The position numbers and the translations under genes are program-made. The notes under the pieces are model-generated. The model was given only the letters and a program-made list of their open reading frames with translations. It had not been told where the DNA came from and did no database searches. A DNA stretch of 32,191 nucleotides from Thauera aminoaromatica S2 (GTDB taxonomy: Bacteria > Pseudomonadota > Gammaproteobacteria > Burkholderiales > Rhodocyclaceae), in contig NZ_AMXD01000032.1 in the NCBI RefSeq assembly GCF_000310185.1, positions 1 to 32,191 on the forward strand, written 5' to 3'. Below, in pieces: positions 24,093-32,191 of the stretch; the stretch's first letter is position 1, and each line of letters opens with the position of its first letter.

Positions 24093-24908
24093 TCACGGTG
24101 TGGGCGGGTCGGCGCGATCCGGGCGGTCCGCCCACGCCTCGTCGTCGGCCGGAAGGCCGTTGCGCAGGCAGGCCGAGATCCCGGTGGCGATCGCGTCGGC
24201 CATGCGCGCCTGGCGTTCGGGGTCGCGCAGCAACAGTTCCTCGTCGCGGTTTTTCAGGATGCCGGCTTCGAACAGCACTGCCGGCATGCGCGCGTGGCGC
24301 AGCACCGCCAGCCCGTCGTAGTGGTGCACCGCGTGCTCGCGGTCGGCGTAGCTGCGCCGGCGGCCGTTCTTGTGCGTGGGCTCGAAACCCATGCGCTGCA
24401 GGCGGGCGCCGATCGCACGCGCACACAGGATGCTCATGGCCGTATCGGGGTTGTCGCGCGAGACGAAGAGCGAATGCCCGGCGAACTCGTCGTTGTAGTC
24501 GAGCGCACGCCCCTCCCAGGTCCACGGGCGCAACTCGACGGCATTGACCGAGTCGTGATGCAGCGAGAGCAGGAAGGCCGCTCCGGCCTCGCCGGCGGCC
24601 TGCGGCCGCGCGCGCAGGCTCGCGATGCGGCCGTCGGCGTTGATGGTGCTCACCGCCCAGCCGCGCGCGTGCAGTGCATCGACCACATGCACGGAAAGAT
24701 CGCGGTTGAACTCGAACTCGCTGCGGCCGCGCGCGCTCGTCGCCCCGGGCGCGTCCAGGGTGTGGCCGACGTCGACAGCCACCGGCCCTGGCCCCTCCCC
24801 GCCAGCCAGCGCCCCCCCCGCGATCGCCGCCAGCACGAGCGCAAGCAGCCCGTGGCGCGGCGCGCGCCGCCACGCATCCCCGGTCCGTGCGTGCCCCGAG
24901 GCCTGCAA
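24093..24908 (-). CDS. N-acetylmuramoyl-L-alanine amidase (Amidase_3)
   Basis: A zinc amidase that cleaves the bond between MurNAc and L-Ala of peptidoglycan in the periplasm. Counted from TTG 24908 it has 271 residues. The signal peptide core is HGLLALVLAAIAGGALA (about 19-35). Zinc and catalytic residues: H49 in VDVGHT, E64 in GRSEFEFN, H117 or H118 in LSLHHDS, and E214 in LFEAGILKN. There is no AMIN or SPOR domain. The start is uncertain. An open frame extends to 25142 with an ATG, but it would cross the norC control region and start codon and would bury the signal peptide, so I chose the TTG nearest to it; GTG further upstream is also possible. Confidence 0.85.
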   Translation of the reverse strand: MQASGHARTGDAWRRAPRHGLLALVLAAIAGGALAGGEGPGPVAVDVGHTLDAPGATSARGRSEFEFNRDLSVHVVDALHARGWAVSTINADGRIASLRARPQAAGEAGAAFLLSLHHDSVNAVELRPWTWEGRALDYNDEFAGHSLFVSRDNPDTAMSILCARAIGARLQRMGFEPTHKNGRRRSYADREHAVHHYDGLAVLRHARMPAVLFEAGILKNRDEELLLRDPERQARMADAIATGISACLRNGLPADDEAWADRPDRADPPTP

Positions 24909-24962
24909 AGACCCGCAAAGCGAGCGCCCATGCGGATGGAAAAGTTCCACTCGGGCTACATC

Positions 24963-24976
24963 TTGATTCAAATCAT
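24963..24976 (+). promoter_or_regulatory. FNR/Dnr/Nnr-type box before norC
   Basis: TTGATTCAAATCAT matches the TTGAT-N4-ATCAA consensus at 9 of 10 positions. Its centre (24969.5) lies 41.5 bp before the start site predicted from TGACAAT (24998-25004), which is the exact geometry of a class II CRP/FNR-activated promoter. NO- or low-oxygen-responsive control of norCB is the natural reading. Confidence 0.8.
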
Positions 24977-24998
24977 GGAGAGCGCGGGTGCCCGCCGT

Positions 24999-25004
24999 GA
25001 CAAT
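24999..25004 (+). promoter_or_regulatory. -10 box of the norCB promoter
   Basis: GACAAT, preceded by T at 24998, lies 22 bp after the FNR-type box. The predicted start is near 25011, leaving a leader of about 94 nt. No separate -35 is evident, as expected for an activator-dependent class II promoter. Confidence 0.6.
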
Positions 25005-25104
25005 CCGCCCACCATCGGCATTGCCGTGGACAGTTGTACCCCTGACCCACGCGGGCGAACCGAGACCTTCCTGACAAAACGAGACAAGCGATGAGGAGTA
25101 CTCC

Positions 25105-26944
<1,840 letters not shown>

Positions 26945-26972
26945 GCCCTGCCGACCGAAATGCGGTAACAAG

Positions 26973-26987
26973 CCTGGATCATCCAGG
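26973..26987 (+). other. 7-1-7 inverted repeat after norB
   Basis: CCTGGAT-C-ATCCAGG lies 28 bp after the norB stop and just before the terminator. A one-base loop cannot form a tight RNA hairpin, but a shorter 5-bp stem could. It may protect the 3' end of the norCB mRNA or be a protein-binding palindrome. Confidence 0.3.
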
Positions 26988-26997
26988 GTAAGGGGTT

Positions 26998-27026
26998 GGG
27001 GCGGCGCGAGCCGCCCCTCTTTTTTT
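26998..27026 (+). terminator. Intrinsic terminator of norCB
   Basis: GGGGCGGC (26998-27005), a GCGA tetraloop and GCCGCCCC (27010-27017) are followed by TCTTTTTTT. The stem is perfect and the tail strong. It should separate norCB from the downstream epd-like gene and norEFQ. Confidence 0.9.
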
Positions 27027-27155
27027 GCGTGCCACGCTCGCAGCATGGAGCGGCCGCTAGAATGTCGGGCTTCGTCCGCGCCCGAACGGCACTCCGCTGC
27101 CACCGGATCCCCCCGGCGCGCGCGTCCCATCGCCTCCGCTCGCTCCCCTCCGCCC

Positions 27156-28256
27156 GTGCCCAACGCCTCCCTTCCGCCCTCCCCGCCGTCCCACGACGCA
27201 CCTCCCGTCCTGCACCCGAGCGGCGTCGAGCGCCCCTTCCGCATCGCGATCAACGGCTACGGCCGCATCGGTCGTTGCTACCTGCGTGCCCTGCACGAAG
27301 CCGGCCTCGCCGAGCGCTACCGCATCGTCGCGATCAACGAGCCTGCGGACCTCGCCAGCATCGCCTACCTCACCCGCTTCGACTCGACCCATGGCAGGTT
27401 TCCGGGGGTGGTGGACCGCAGCGAGCGCGAGCTGATCGTGGACGGTCATGCGATCCACGTGAGCCACGCGAGCACCCCGGAAGAGGTCGACTGGACCGTG
27501 CTGGGGCTCGATCTCGTCGTCGAGTGCTCCGGACAGTACGGCGGACGCCGCGACTTGCAGCGCTTCATCGCTGCCGGCTGCCCGCGACTCCTGCTGTCGC
27601 ACCCCGGCAACGGCGCCGAGGATGTGGATGTCACAGTGGTGTTCGGCATCAACGAGGACGAGCTGCGCGGCCCCGGGCGCCTGGTGTCTAACGCGTCGTG
27701 CACCACCAACGCCGTGGTCCCGGTGCTCGACTGCCTGCACCGCGAGATCGGCATCGAGCAGGCCCTGCTCACCACACTGCATTCGGCGATGAACGACCAG
27801 CCGCTGATCGACGGCTACCACCACGCCGACCTGCGCCGCACGCGCTCGGCGATGCAGTCGATCATCCCGGTGTCGACCGGTCTGGCGCGCGGCGTCGAAC
27901 GCCTGCTGCCGGCGCTCGCCGGACGCGTCCAGGCGAAGGCGATCCGCGTGCCCACCCACAACGTCTCGGCGATCGACATGGTGCTGAGCTTCGGCCGCGA
28001 GGTCTCGGCCGAGGCCGTCAACCGCCTGCTGCGCGAGACCGCCGCCGGGCCGCAGCGTGGCCTGCTCGCGTGCTCCGACGAGGCGCACGCCTCGATCGAC
28101 TTCAACCACGACCCGCACTCGGCGATCATCGACTGCAGCCAGACGCGCGCAGTCGGAGCGAAGATGCTCAACCTGGTGGTGTGGTTCGACAACGAATGGG
28201 GCTTCGCCAGCCGCATGGTCGACGTCACCCGGCGCTGGCTGGCGGCGGCGGGCTGA
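27156..28256 (+). CDS. epd: Erythrose-4-phosphate dehydrogenase-like (GAPDH family)
   Basis: An NAD-dependent aldehyde dehydrogenase of the GAPDH superfamily, closest by motif to E. coli Epd (erythrose-4-phosphate to 4-phosphoerythronate, for pyridoxal phosphate synthesis). Visible: Rossmann INGYGRIGRCYLRAL, catalytic Cys in SNASCTTN, then Epd-like TTLHSAMNDQPLIDGYHHADLRRTRSA, SIIPVSTGLA, FNHDPHSAIID and WFDNEWGFASRM. GAPDH activity is the alternative. The core begins at ERPFRIAIN. GTG 27156 is the nearest start and gives 366 residues; ATG 27045 would add 37 low-complexity residues and sits right at the norB terminator. A TAGAAT at 27058-27063 is a possible -10. It lies between norB and norE, an unusual place. 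Confidence 0.85.
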   Translation: MPNASLPPSPPSHDAPPVLHPSGVERPFRIAINGYGRIGRCYLRALHEAGLAERYRIVAINEPADLASIAYLTRFDSTHGRFPGVVDRSERELIVDGHAIHVSHASTPEEVDWTVLGLDLVVECSGQYGGRRDLQRFIAAGCPRLLLSHPGNGAEDVDVTVVFGINEDELRGPGRLVSNASCTTNAVVPVLDCLHREIGIEQALLTTLHSAMNDQPLIDGYHHADLRRTRSAMQSIIPVSTGLARGVERLLPALAGRVQAKAIRVPTHNVSAIDMVLSFGREVSAEAVNRLLRETAAGPQRGLLACSDEAHASIDFNHDPHSAIIDCSQTRAVGAKMLNLVVWFDNEWGFASRMVDVTRRWLAAAG

Positions 28257-28273
28257 ACACGAACGAATCCCAA

Positions 28274-28315
28274 TTAACCACGATCAAGTTAAACCCGCGC
28301 CCTTCTGCCTAGACT
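28274..28315 (+). promoter_or_regulatory. Degenerate FNR-type box and -10 before norE
   Basis: TTAACCACGATCAA (28274-28287) keeps one perfect FNR half-site (ATCAA) and a poor left half. Its centre, 28280.5, lies 41.5 bp before the start predicted from TAGACT (28310-28315). That start would be at 28322, one base before the norE ATG, implying a leaderless message. TTAAC...GTTAA (28274-28292) also forms an inverted repeat. Confidence 0.5.
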
Positions 28316-28322
28316 GCGCCGC

Positions 28323-28937
28323 ATGAATACCGTCACCACTCCGCCGAGTTCCCTGCCGGCCGGCGGACCGGCACAGGCGCACGGCCCCCGCCTTGCGGGC
28401 GACCTCGCGATCTGGTTCTTCATCCTCGCCGAGCTGCTCGCCTTCGGGGTCTTCTTCGCCGCCTACGCCTTCGCGCGCGCCAAAAACATCGAACTCTTCG
28501 CCGCCGAGCAGGCCGCACTCAACCGCAACGCGGGCGCGCTCAACACCGTGCTGCTGCTCACTGCGAGCTACTTCGTGGTGCGCGCCGTGCAGGCCGCCGA
28601 GGCCCAGGCCTCGCGACAGTGCGCCAACTGGCTGGGCGGCGCGATCCTCACCGGCCTCGGCTTCATCGTCGTCAAGCTGAGCGAGTACGCCGCAGCGTTC
28701 GAGCACAACATCAGCCTCTCGAGCAGCACCTTCCACATGTTCTACCTGTCGCTGACCTTCTTCCACTTCATGCATGTGATCCTGGGTCTGGTAATCCTGA
28801 TCGCGATGTGGAACGGCGCGCGCCAGGGCCGCTACCGCCCGGGCGAGATGAACGGACTGGAGACCGGCGCCGCCTACTGGCACATGGTCGACCTGGTCTG
28901 GCTGATCCTCTTCCCGCTCGTCTACGTCATCCACTGA
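28323..28937 (+). CDS. norE: NorE, cytochrome c oxidase subunit III-like NOR accessory protein
   Basis: A 204-residue, five-helix membrane protein of the heme-copper oxidase subunit III family. In nor clusters this is NorE, which supports full NO reductase activity but is not part of the purified NorBC complex. Motifs are GDLAIWFFILAELLAFGVFF, LNTVLLLTASYFVVRAV, YLSLTFFHFMHVILGLVIL and YWHMVDLVWLILFPLVYV. The last is the classic subunit III ending. The ATG has no Shine-Dalgarno and lies 7 bp after TAGACT, consistent with leaderless initiation. norF follows by 10 bp. Confidence 0.92.
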   Translation: MNTVTTPPSSLPAGGPAQAHGPRLAGDLAIWFFILAELLAFGVFFAAYAFARAKNIELFAAEQAALNRNAGALNTVLLLTASYFVVRAVQAAEAQASRQCANWLGGAILTGLGFIVVKLSEYAAAFEHNISLSSSTFHMFYLSLTFFHFMHVILGLVILIAMWNGARQGRYRPGEMNGLETGAAYWHMVDLVWLILFPLVYVIH

Positions 28938-28947
28938 GGAGCCCGCC

Positions 28948-29229
28948 ATGAGCGCACGCATGCACGGAACGCCCCGCGGCTCCACGATCCTGTTCGCCAC
29001 CCTGATCCTCGCCACCGTCGCCACCTGGGGCATGGGCTCGCTCGGCGTGACCGGCACCTGGGGCGTCGCCATCCTCGCCGCGATCTCGTTCTGGAAGGGC
29101 GCGGTGGTCATCCTCGATTTCATGGCGCTGCGCCATGCACCGCTGCTCTGGCGCGCGATCACGATGGGCTGGATCATCGTCGTCTGGGCGCTGATCGCCA
29201 TCGCCTACATCAAGGGACTCGCCCAATGA
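28948..29229 (+). CDS. norF: NorF, small NOR accessory membrane protein
   Basis: A 93-residue protein with three hydrophobic helices (about 13-30, 35-58, 68-90), including TWGVAILAAISFWKGAVVILDFMALRHAP. It belongs to the cytochrome c oxidase subunit IV-like/NorF group that accompanies NorE. Its job is thought to be in assembly or stability of NO reductase; evidence comes from the family, not this sequence. GAGGAG lies 6 nt before ATG 28948. Its stop overlaps the norQ ATG (ATGA at 29226), indicating translational coupling. Confidence 0.88.
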   Translation: MSARMHGTPRGSTILFATLILATVATWGMGSLGVTGTWGVAILAAISFWKGAVVILDFMALRHAPLLWRAITMGWIIVVWALIAIAYIKGLAQ

Positions 29230-30026
29230 AGCCCGATACGCCCAACCTCGACATTCCCTTCTACCAACCCGCCGGCGACGAGGTGGACATCTTCCAGCAC
29301 GCCTGGAAGAACCGCCTGCCCCTGCTGATCAAGGGCCCCACCGGCTGCGGCAAGACGCGCTTCGTCTCGCACATGGCCGCCCGCCTCGGCCTGCCCCTGT
29401 ACACCGTGGCCTGCCACGACGACCTCACCGCCTCCGACCTGGTCGGCCGCCACCTGATCGGCGACGGCAAGACGATGTGGTGCGACGGCCCGCTCACCCG
29501 CGCGGTACGCGAAGGCGGCATCTGCTACCTCGACGAGGTGGTCGAGGCACGCAAGGACACCACCGTGGTGCTGCACCCGCTCGCCGACGACCGTCGCGTG
29601 CTGCCGATCGACCGCACCGGCGAGCTCCTCGAGGCGCCACCCTCCTTCATGCTGGTGGTGTCCTACAACCCCGGCTACCAGAACCTGCTCAAGGGCATGA
29701 AGCCTTCGACCCGCCAGCGCTTCGTCAGCCTGCGCTTCGACTTCCCGCGCCCCGAGCAGGAAGAGGCGGTGCTGATCGGCGAGACCGCCTGCGCACCGGA
29801 CCTGGCCAAGCGCCTGGTTGCCATCGCCAACGCGCTGCGCGCGCTCAAGGACCGCGACCTGGAAGAGGCCGCGAGCACCCGCCTGCTCGTGTATACCGCC
29901 CTGCTCGTCAAGGACGGCATGGACCCGGTCGCCGCCAGCCGGGTCGGCATCGTCGAGAGCCTGACCGACGACGCCGACGTCGCCGAGGGACTGATGGAGG
30001 TGGTCGCCGCCACCTTCGGCCGCTGA
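29226..30026 (+). CDS. norQ: NorQ, MoxR-class AAA+ ATPase
   Basis: A 266-residue AAA+ ATPase of the CbbQ/NirQ/NorQ subgroup. It works with the VWA-domain protein NorD to insert the non-heme iron (FeB) into NorB. Walker A is GPTGCGKT (37-44), and Walker B is YLDE (D103, E104) in GGICYLDEVVEARKDT. The sensor 1 Asn is in VVSYNPGYQ, and arginine-finger-type STRQRFVSLRFDFP follows. A C-terminal CbbQ_C-like helical domain fills about 190-266. It couples to norF by ATGA overlap. Two extra genes separate it from its partner norD. Confidence 0.96.
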   Translation: MKPDTPNLDIPFYQPAGDEVDIFQHAWKNRLPLLIKGPTGCGKTRFVSHMAARLGLPLYTVACHDDLTASDLVGRHLIGDGKTMWCDGPLTRAVREGGICYLDEVVEARKDTTVVLHPLADDRRVLPIDRTGELLEAPPSFMLVVSYNPGYQNLLKGMKPSTRQRFVSLRFDFPRPEQEEAVLIGETACAPDLAKRLVAIANALRALKDRDLEEAASTRLLVYTALLVKDGMDPVAASRVGIVESLTDDADVAEGLMEVVAATFGR

Positions 30027-30042
30027 AGGCCGGGACATCGAG

Positions 30043-30450
30043 ATGGAAATCAAGCGCGCCGATCCGCTCCGCCACGTCATGCCCGGCCCGCGCCTGGCGG
30101 TCGTCGCCGAGGCGCTGTTCCTGATCAACCTGATGCTCCTGCCCGGGCTGGCATTCCTCGCGCTGATGGTGCTGTGGTACCTGCATCGCGGGCACCCCGA
30201 TCCGCTGGTGCGCAATCACCTGCGCCAGACCGGGTGGACCTGCATCTGGGGCGGGCTGCTGCTGGTCGTGATCAGCGTCGCGATCTTCCTGCTCGGCGGC
30301 TTCGACAATCCGTGGACCTGGGTGATCGGGGTGCTCTATTTCACCTTCGTCCACTCGAGCCTGATCCTGCTCGGCGTGATGGGCCTGTCGCGCGCGATCA
30401 ACGGCCGCAGCTGGCGCTTCCCGGTGTTCGGACCGCGCGAGCCCTCCTGA
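30043..30450 (+). CDS. Four-helix membrane protein in the nor operon
   Basis: A 135-residue protein with a short basic N-terminus (MEIKRADPLRHVMPGP) and about three to four hydrophobic helices: VVAEALFLINLMLLPGLAFL, a second starting LALMVLWYLH, WGGLLLVVISVAIFLLGG, and WVIGVLYFTFVHSSLILLGV. The motif HPDPLVRNHLRQT between helices is reminiscent of DUF4870/Tic20-like small membrane proteins. I do not recognise a named NOR subunit. It is 16 bp after norQ and 17 bp before the polyferredoxin gene on the same strand, so it belongs to the nor operon. A role in NOR assembly or as a membrane partner of the polyferredoxin is inference. Confidence 0.85.
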   Translation: MEIKRADPLRHVMPGPRLAVVAEALFLINLMLLPGLAFLALMVLWYLHRGHPDPLVRNHLRQTGWTCIWGGLLLVVISVAIFLLGGFDNPWTWVIGVLYFTFVHSSLILLGVMGLSRAINGRSWRFPVFGPREPS

Positions 30451-30467
30451 GCCGGCCGGTGACCACG

Positions 30468-31487
30468 ATGAACACCGGAGCCCCTGCGCGCAAACCGCAG
30501 CGCGTCATCCCGATCGCGACCGCCCCTGCGGGCGATGCGGCCGCCGCCGCGGCGATGCAGCGCCGCCGGCGTGCGTTCCAGGCCGGCTTCTTCGCGCTCT
30601 TCGTGCTCGCGCCGGTATTCGATCTCTTCCGCTACGACCTCGACGCCGACCACGCCTGGCTGCTCGGCATGGAATGGCGGCTCGGCCTCGACCCCTTCCT
30701 CGCCGGCCAGGCGAGCGCACTCGAGGCGGCCGGGAGCATCATCCTGAATCTCTTCGTGCCCCTGCTCGCGCTCGCCGCGCTGGTCATCGGCGCGGCGTGG
30801 AAGTGGGGACGGCTGTACTGCGGCTGGCTGTGCCCGCACTTCTCGGTGGTGGAGTCGATCAACCGGCTGATGGCGCGCGCTTCGGGCAAGGCCTCGGTAT
30901 GGGACCGCCACCTGCTGCCGGCGTGGAAGCCCGACGGCCGCCCCGCGCGGGTGGACGCGCGCTGGTGGGGCGTCGTCGTGCCGGCGGCGGTGGGCTTCGC
31001 CTTCCTGTGGGCGGTGGTGCTGCTCACCTACCTGCTGCCGCCCGCGCAGGTGTACGGCAACCTCTTCGCCGGCGAGCTCACGCGCAACCAGGCGATCTTC
31101 CTCACCGCGGCCACGGTGGTGCTGAGCCTCGAGTTCCTCTTCGCACGTCACCTGTTCTGCCGCTTCGTGTGCGCCGTCGGGCTGTTCCAGAGCCTGGCCT
31201 GGATGGGCAACCGCGACGCGCTGGTGGTCGGCTTCGAGCGCGAGCGCGCGAGCGATTGCTCGAACTGCCTGCCCGACCGCCAGTCCGCCTGCGACGCCGC
31301 CTGCCCGATGCGGCTGCGCCCGCGCAACATCAAGCGCCACATGTTCACCTGCACCCAGTGCCGCCAATGCGTCGACGCCTGCGCGACCACCCAGCACGCC
31401 AACCCGCAGGGGCCGCTGCTGTCCTGGGTGGCCGGCGAGGCGGCGCGCCAGAACGAGGCCGGGTTCCGCGCACTCAAGGATCGCTGA
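30468..31487 (+). CDS. Membrane polyferredoxin (NapH/CcoG-like) in the nor operon
   Basis: A 339-residue membrane iron-sulfur protein of the NapH/NosR/CcoG type with about five helices. Two CxxxC motifs flank the membrane segments: C118/C122 in YCGWLCP and C231/C235 in FCRFVCAVG. The C-terminal cytoplasmic domain has two ferredoxin-like cysteine sets: C264, C267, C275, C279 (DCSNC ... CDAACP) and C295, C298, C301, C305 (FTCTQCRQCVDAC), enough for two 4Fe-4S clusters. Such proteins move electrons from quinol or the cytoplasm across the membrane; CcoG is a Cu(II) reductase for cbb3 oxidase assembly. Here it lies between norQ and norD, 4 bp before norD, so electron supply or metal reduction for NO reductase is the likely job. 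The ATG follows GACCACG; no strong ribosome site. Confidence 0.92.
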   Translation: MNTGAPARKPQRVIPIATAPAGDAAAAAAMQRRRRAFQAGFFALFVLAPVFDLFRYDLDADHAWLLGMEWRLGLDPFLAGQASALEAAGSIILNLFVPLLALAALVIGAAWKWGRLYCGWLCPHFSVVESINRLMARASGKASVWDRHLLPAWKPDGRPARVDARWWGVVVPAAVGFAFLWAVVLLTYLLPPAQVYGNLFAGELTRNQAIFLTAATVVLSLEFLFARHLFCRFVCAVGLFQSLAWMGNRDALVVGFERERASDCSNCLPDRQSACDAACPMRLRPRNIKRHMFTCTQCRQCVDACATTQHANPQGPLLSWVAGEAARQNEAGFRALKDR

Positions 31488-31491
31488 CGCC

Positions 31492-32191
31492 ATGGAAGAA
31501 ACCGTAGGCCTGCTCTGGCACCGCCTCATCACCCGCGCCGCCGGCGGACACTTCCCCAAGGCGGCGGTCCGCCTGCGCGACATCGAGAAGACCGCGGGCG
31601 TGTTCTTCCGCGCCCTCGGCGGCGACCCCGGCCTGCGCCTGGCGGCCGCCACCACCGACGAGCATGGCGCGCGGCGCAGCCTGCTGCAGCGCATCGCCGG
31701 CGCCGACGAACGCGTCGCGCGCGCGCGCATGGACGTGTCCACGCTGCGCCTGCCGCCCGAGCTCGACGTGCTGCCCGAGCGCGGCCTCAACCGCGACCTC
31801 TACCTCTGGCTCGCCGCCGTGGCCGCCGCGCCCCCCGCGGAGGATGGCGACGGCCACCCCGCGCTCGGCCCCGTGCCCGACGAGCCGATCGACGAGGCCG
31901 CCACCCGCGAGCTGCGCGAGAACCAGGCCGCCACCCTGCGCGCCCTGGCGCGCTGGCCGGGCATCCAGGCACGCTACCGCCGCCTGGTCGACGCGATGAT
32001 CGCCCAGCGCCCCAGGCTCGACAAGCTGCCGCCCGCCGAGGCCGAACGCGAGAAGCTGATCCGCCTCGCCCTGCACGCCCCCGGCAGCGTCGCCGCCCTG
32101 CCCCGCCTGCCCGCCAAGGCGCGCGCCACCCAGCCCGTGCTGCTGTGGCTGAGCGAGTTCCACGCCAGCGCCGCGGGCGGCAGCGGCGGCG
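31492..32191 (+). CDS. norD: NorD, 5' part, cut by the window end
   Basis: The frame opens at ATG 31492, 4 bp after the polyferredoxin stop, and stays open for 233 codons to the window edge. The visible region is the N-terminal part of a NorD-type protein: MEETVGLLWHRLITRAA, LRDIEKTAGVFFRALGGDPGLRL, and GLNRDLYLWLAAVAA near residue 100. The C-terminal VWA/MIDAS domain, which pairs with NorQ for FeB insertion, must lie beyond the window, so the assignment rests on the N-terminal pattern and operon position. Sequence at the break is Gly/Ser-rich (AAGGSGG), a likely interdomain linker. Confidence 0.85.
   Translation, partial: MEETVGLLWHRLITRAAGGHFPKAAVRLRDIEKTAGVFFRALGGDPGLRLAAATTDEHGARRSLLQRIAGADERVARARMDVSTLRLPPELDVLPERGLNRDLYLWLAAVAAAPPAEDGDGHPALGPVPDEPIDEAATRELRENQAATLRALARWPGIQARYRRLVDAMIAQRPRLDKLPPAEAEREKLIRLALHAPGSVAALPRLPAKARATQPVLLWLSEFHASAAGGSGG

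Noticed and set aside
27045-27155. N-terminal extension of the epd-like protein from ATG 27045
   Set aside because: Pro/Ala/Arg-rich, absent from the GAPDH core, begins 19 bp after the norB terminator and has no ribosome site; a TAGAAT inside it is more likely a -10.

Overview
This 32.2 kb window is GC-rich (about 70% by eye) and densely coding. It looks like chromosome from a denitrifying betaproteobacterium of the Rhodocyclales (Thauera/Azoarcus/Aromatoleum type). That assignment is inferred from gene content: an aat-bpt-pyrD cluster, an alaA-hom-thrC threonine neighbourhood, a cNorCB nitric oxide reductase locus, and TATAAT/TAGACT-like -10 boxes in a GC-rich background. No insertion sequence, phage gene, CRISPR array or rRNA was seen.

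Left part (1-8.7 kb). The window opens with the 3' part of an unrecognised gene, then tRNA-Leu(GAG) with its own promoter and a perfect 16-bp terminator hairpin. On the minus strand come thrC, dodecin with a newly noticed 48-residue membrane microprotein, a MOSC protein, hom and alaA. A glycine-rich TerB/DUF533 protein lies on the plus strand inside that block. Plus-strand housekeeping genes follow: a Mth938-like protein and a Bcp peroxiredoxin that lacks the usual resolving cysteine.

Middle part (8.8-24.9 kb). A PIN-PhoH ATPase is followed by a cNMP/CBS/DUF294 nucleotidyltransferase that overlaps an exonuclease-fold gene. In that second gene two catalytic aspartates have become asparagine. 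An NlpC/P60 hydrolase comes next. A split ferric-iron ABC transporter follows: fbpA faces a Cys-rich DUF2325 gene across a promoter region with two Fur-like palindromes. fbpB and fbpC diverge from each other about 5 kb further on. A MASE3-PAS-PAS-GGDEF diguanylate cyclase sits between the two transporter parts. fbpC overlaps aat, which is followed by bpt (N-end rule) and pyrD. An orphan BMP-type binding protein and a periplasmic amidase close this part.

Right part (24.9-32.2 kb). norC-norB lie behind an FNR/Dnr-type box placed exactly 41.5 bp before a predicted start site, and end at a strong terminator. An epd-like dehydrogenase then intervenes before norE, norF, norQ, a four-helix membrane protein, a membrane polyferredoxin and the start of norD, which runs off the window. 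The best candidate for an undescribed system is the pair of extra genes between norQ and norD. They look like an accessory electron-transfer module for assembly or powering of NO reductase.
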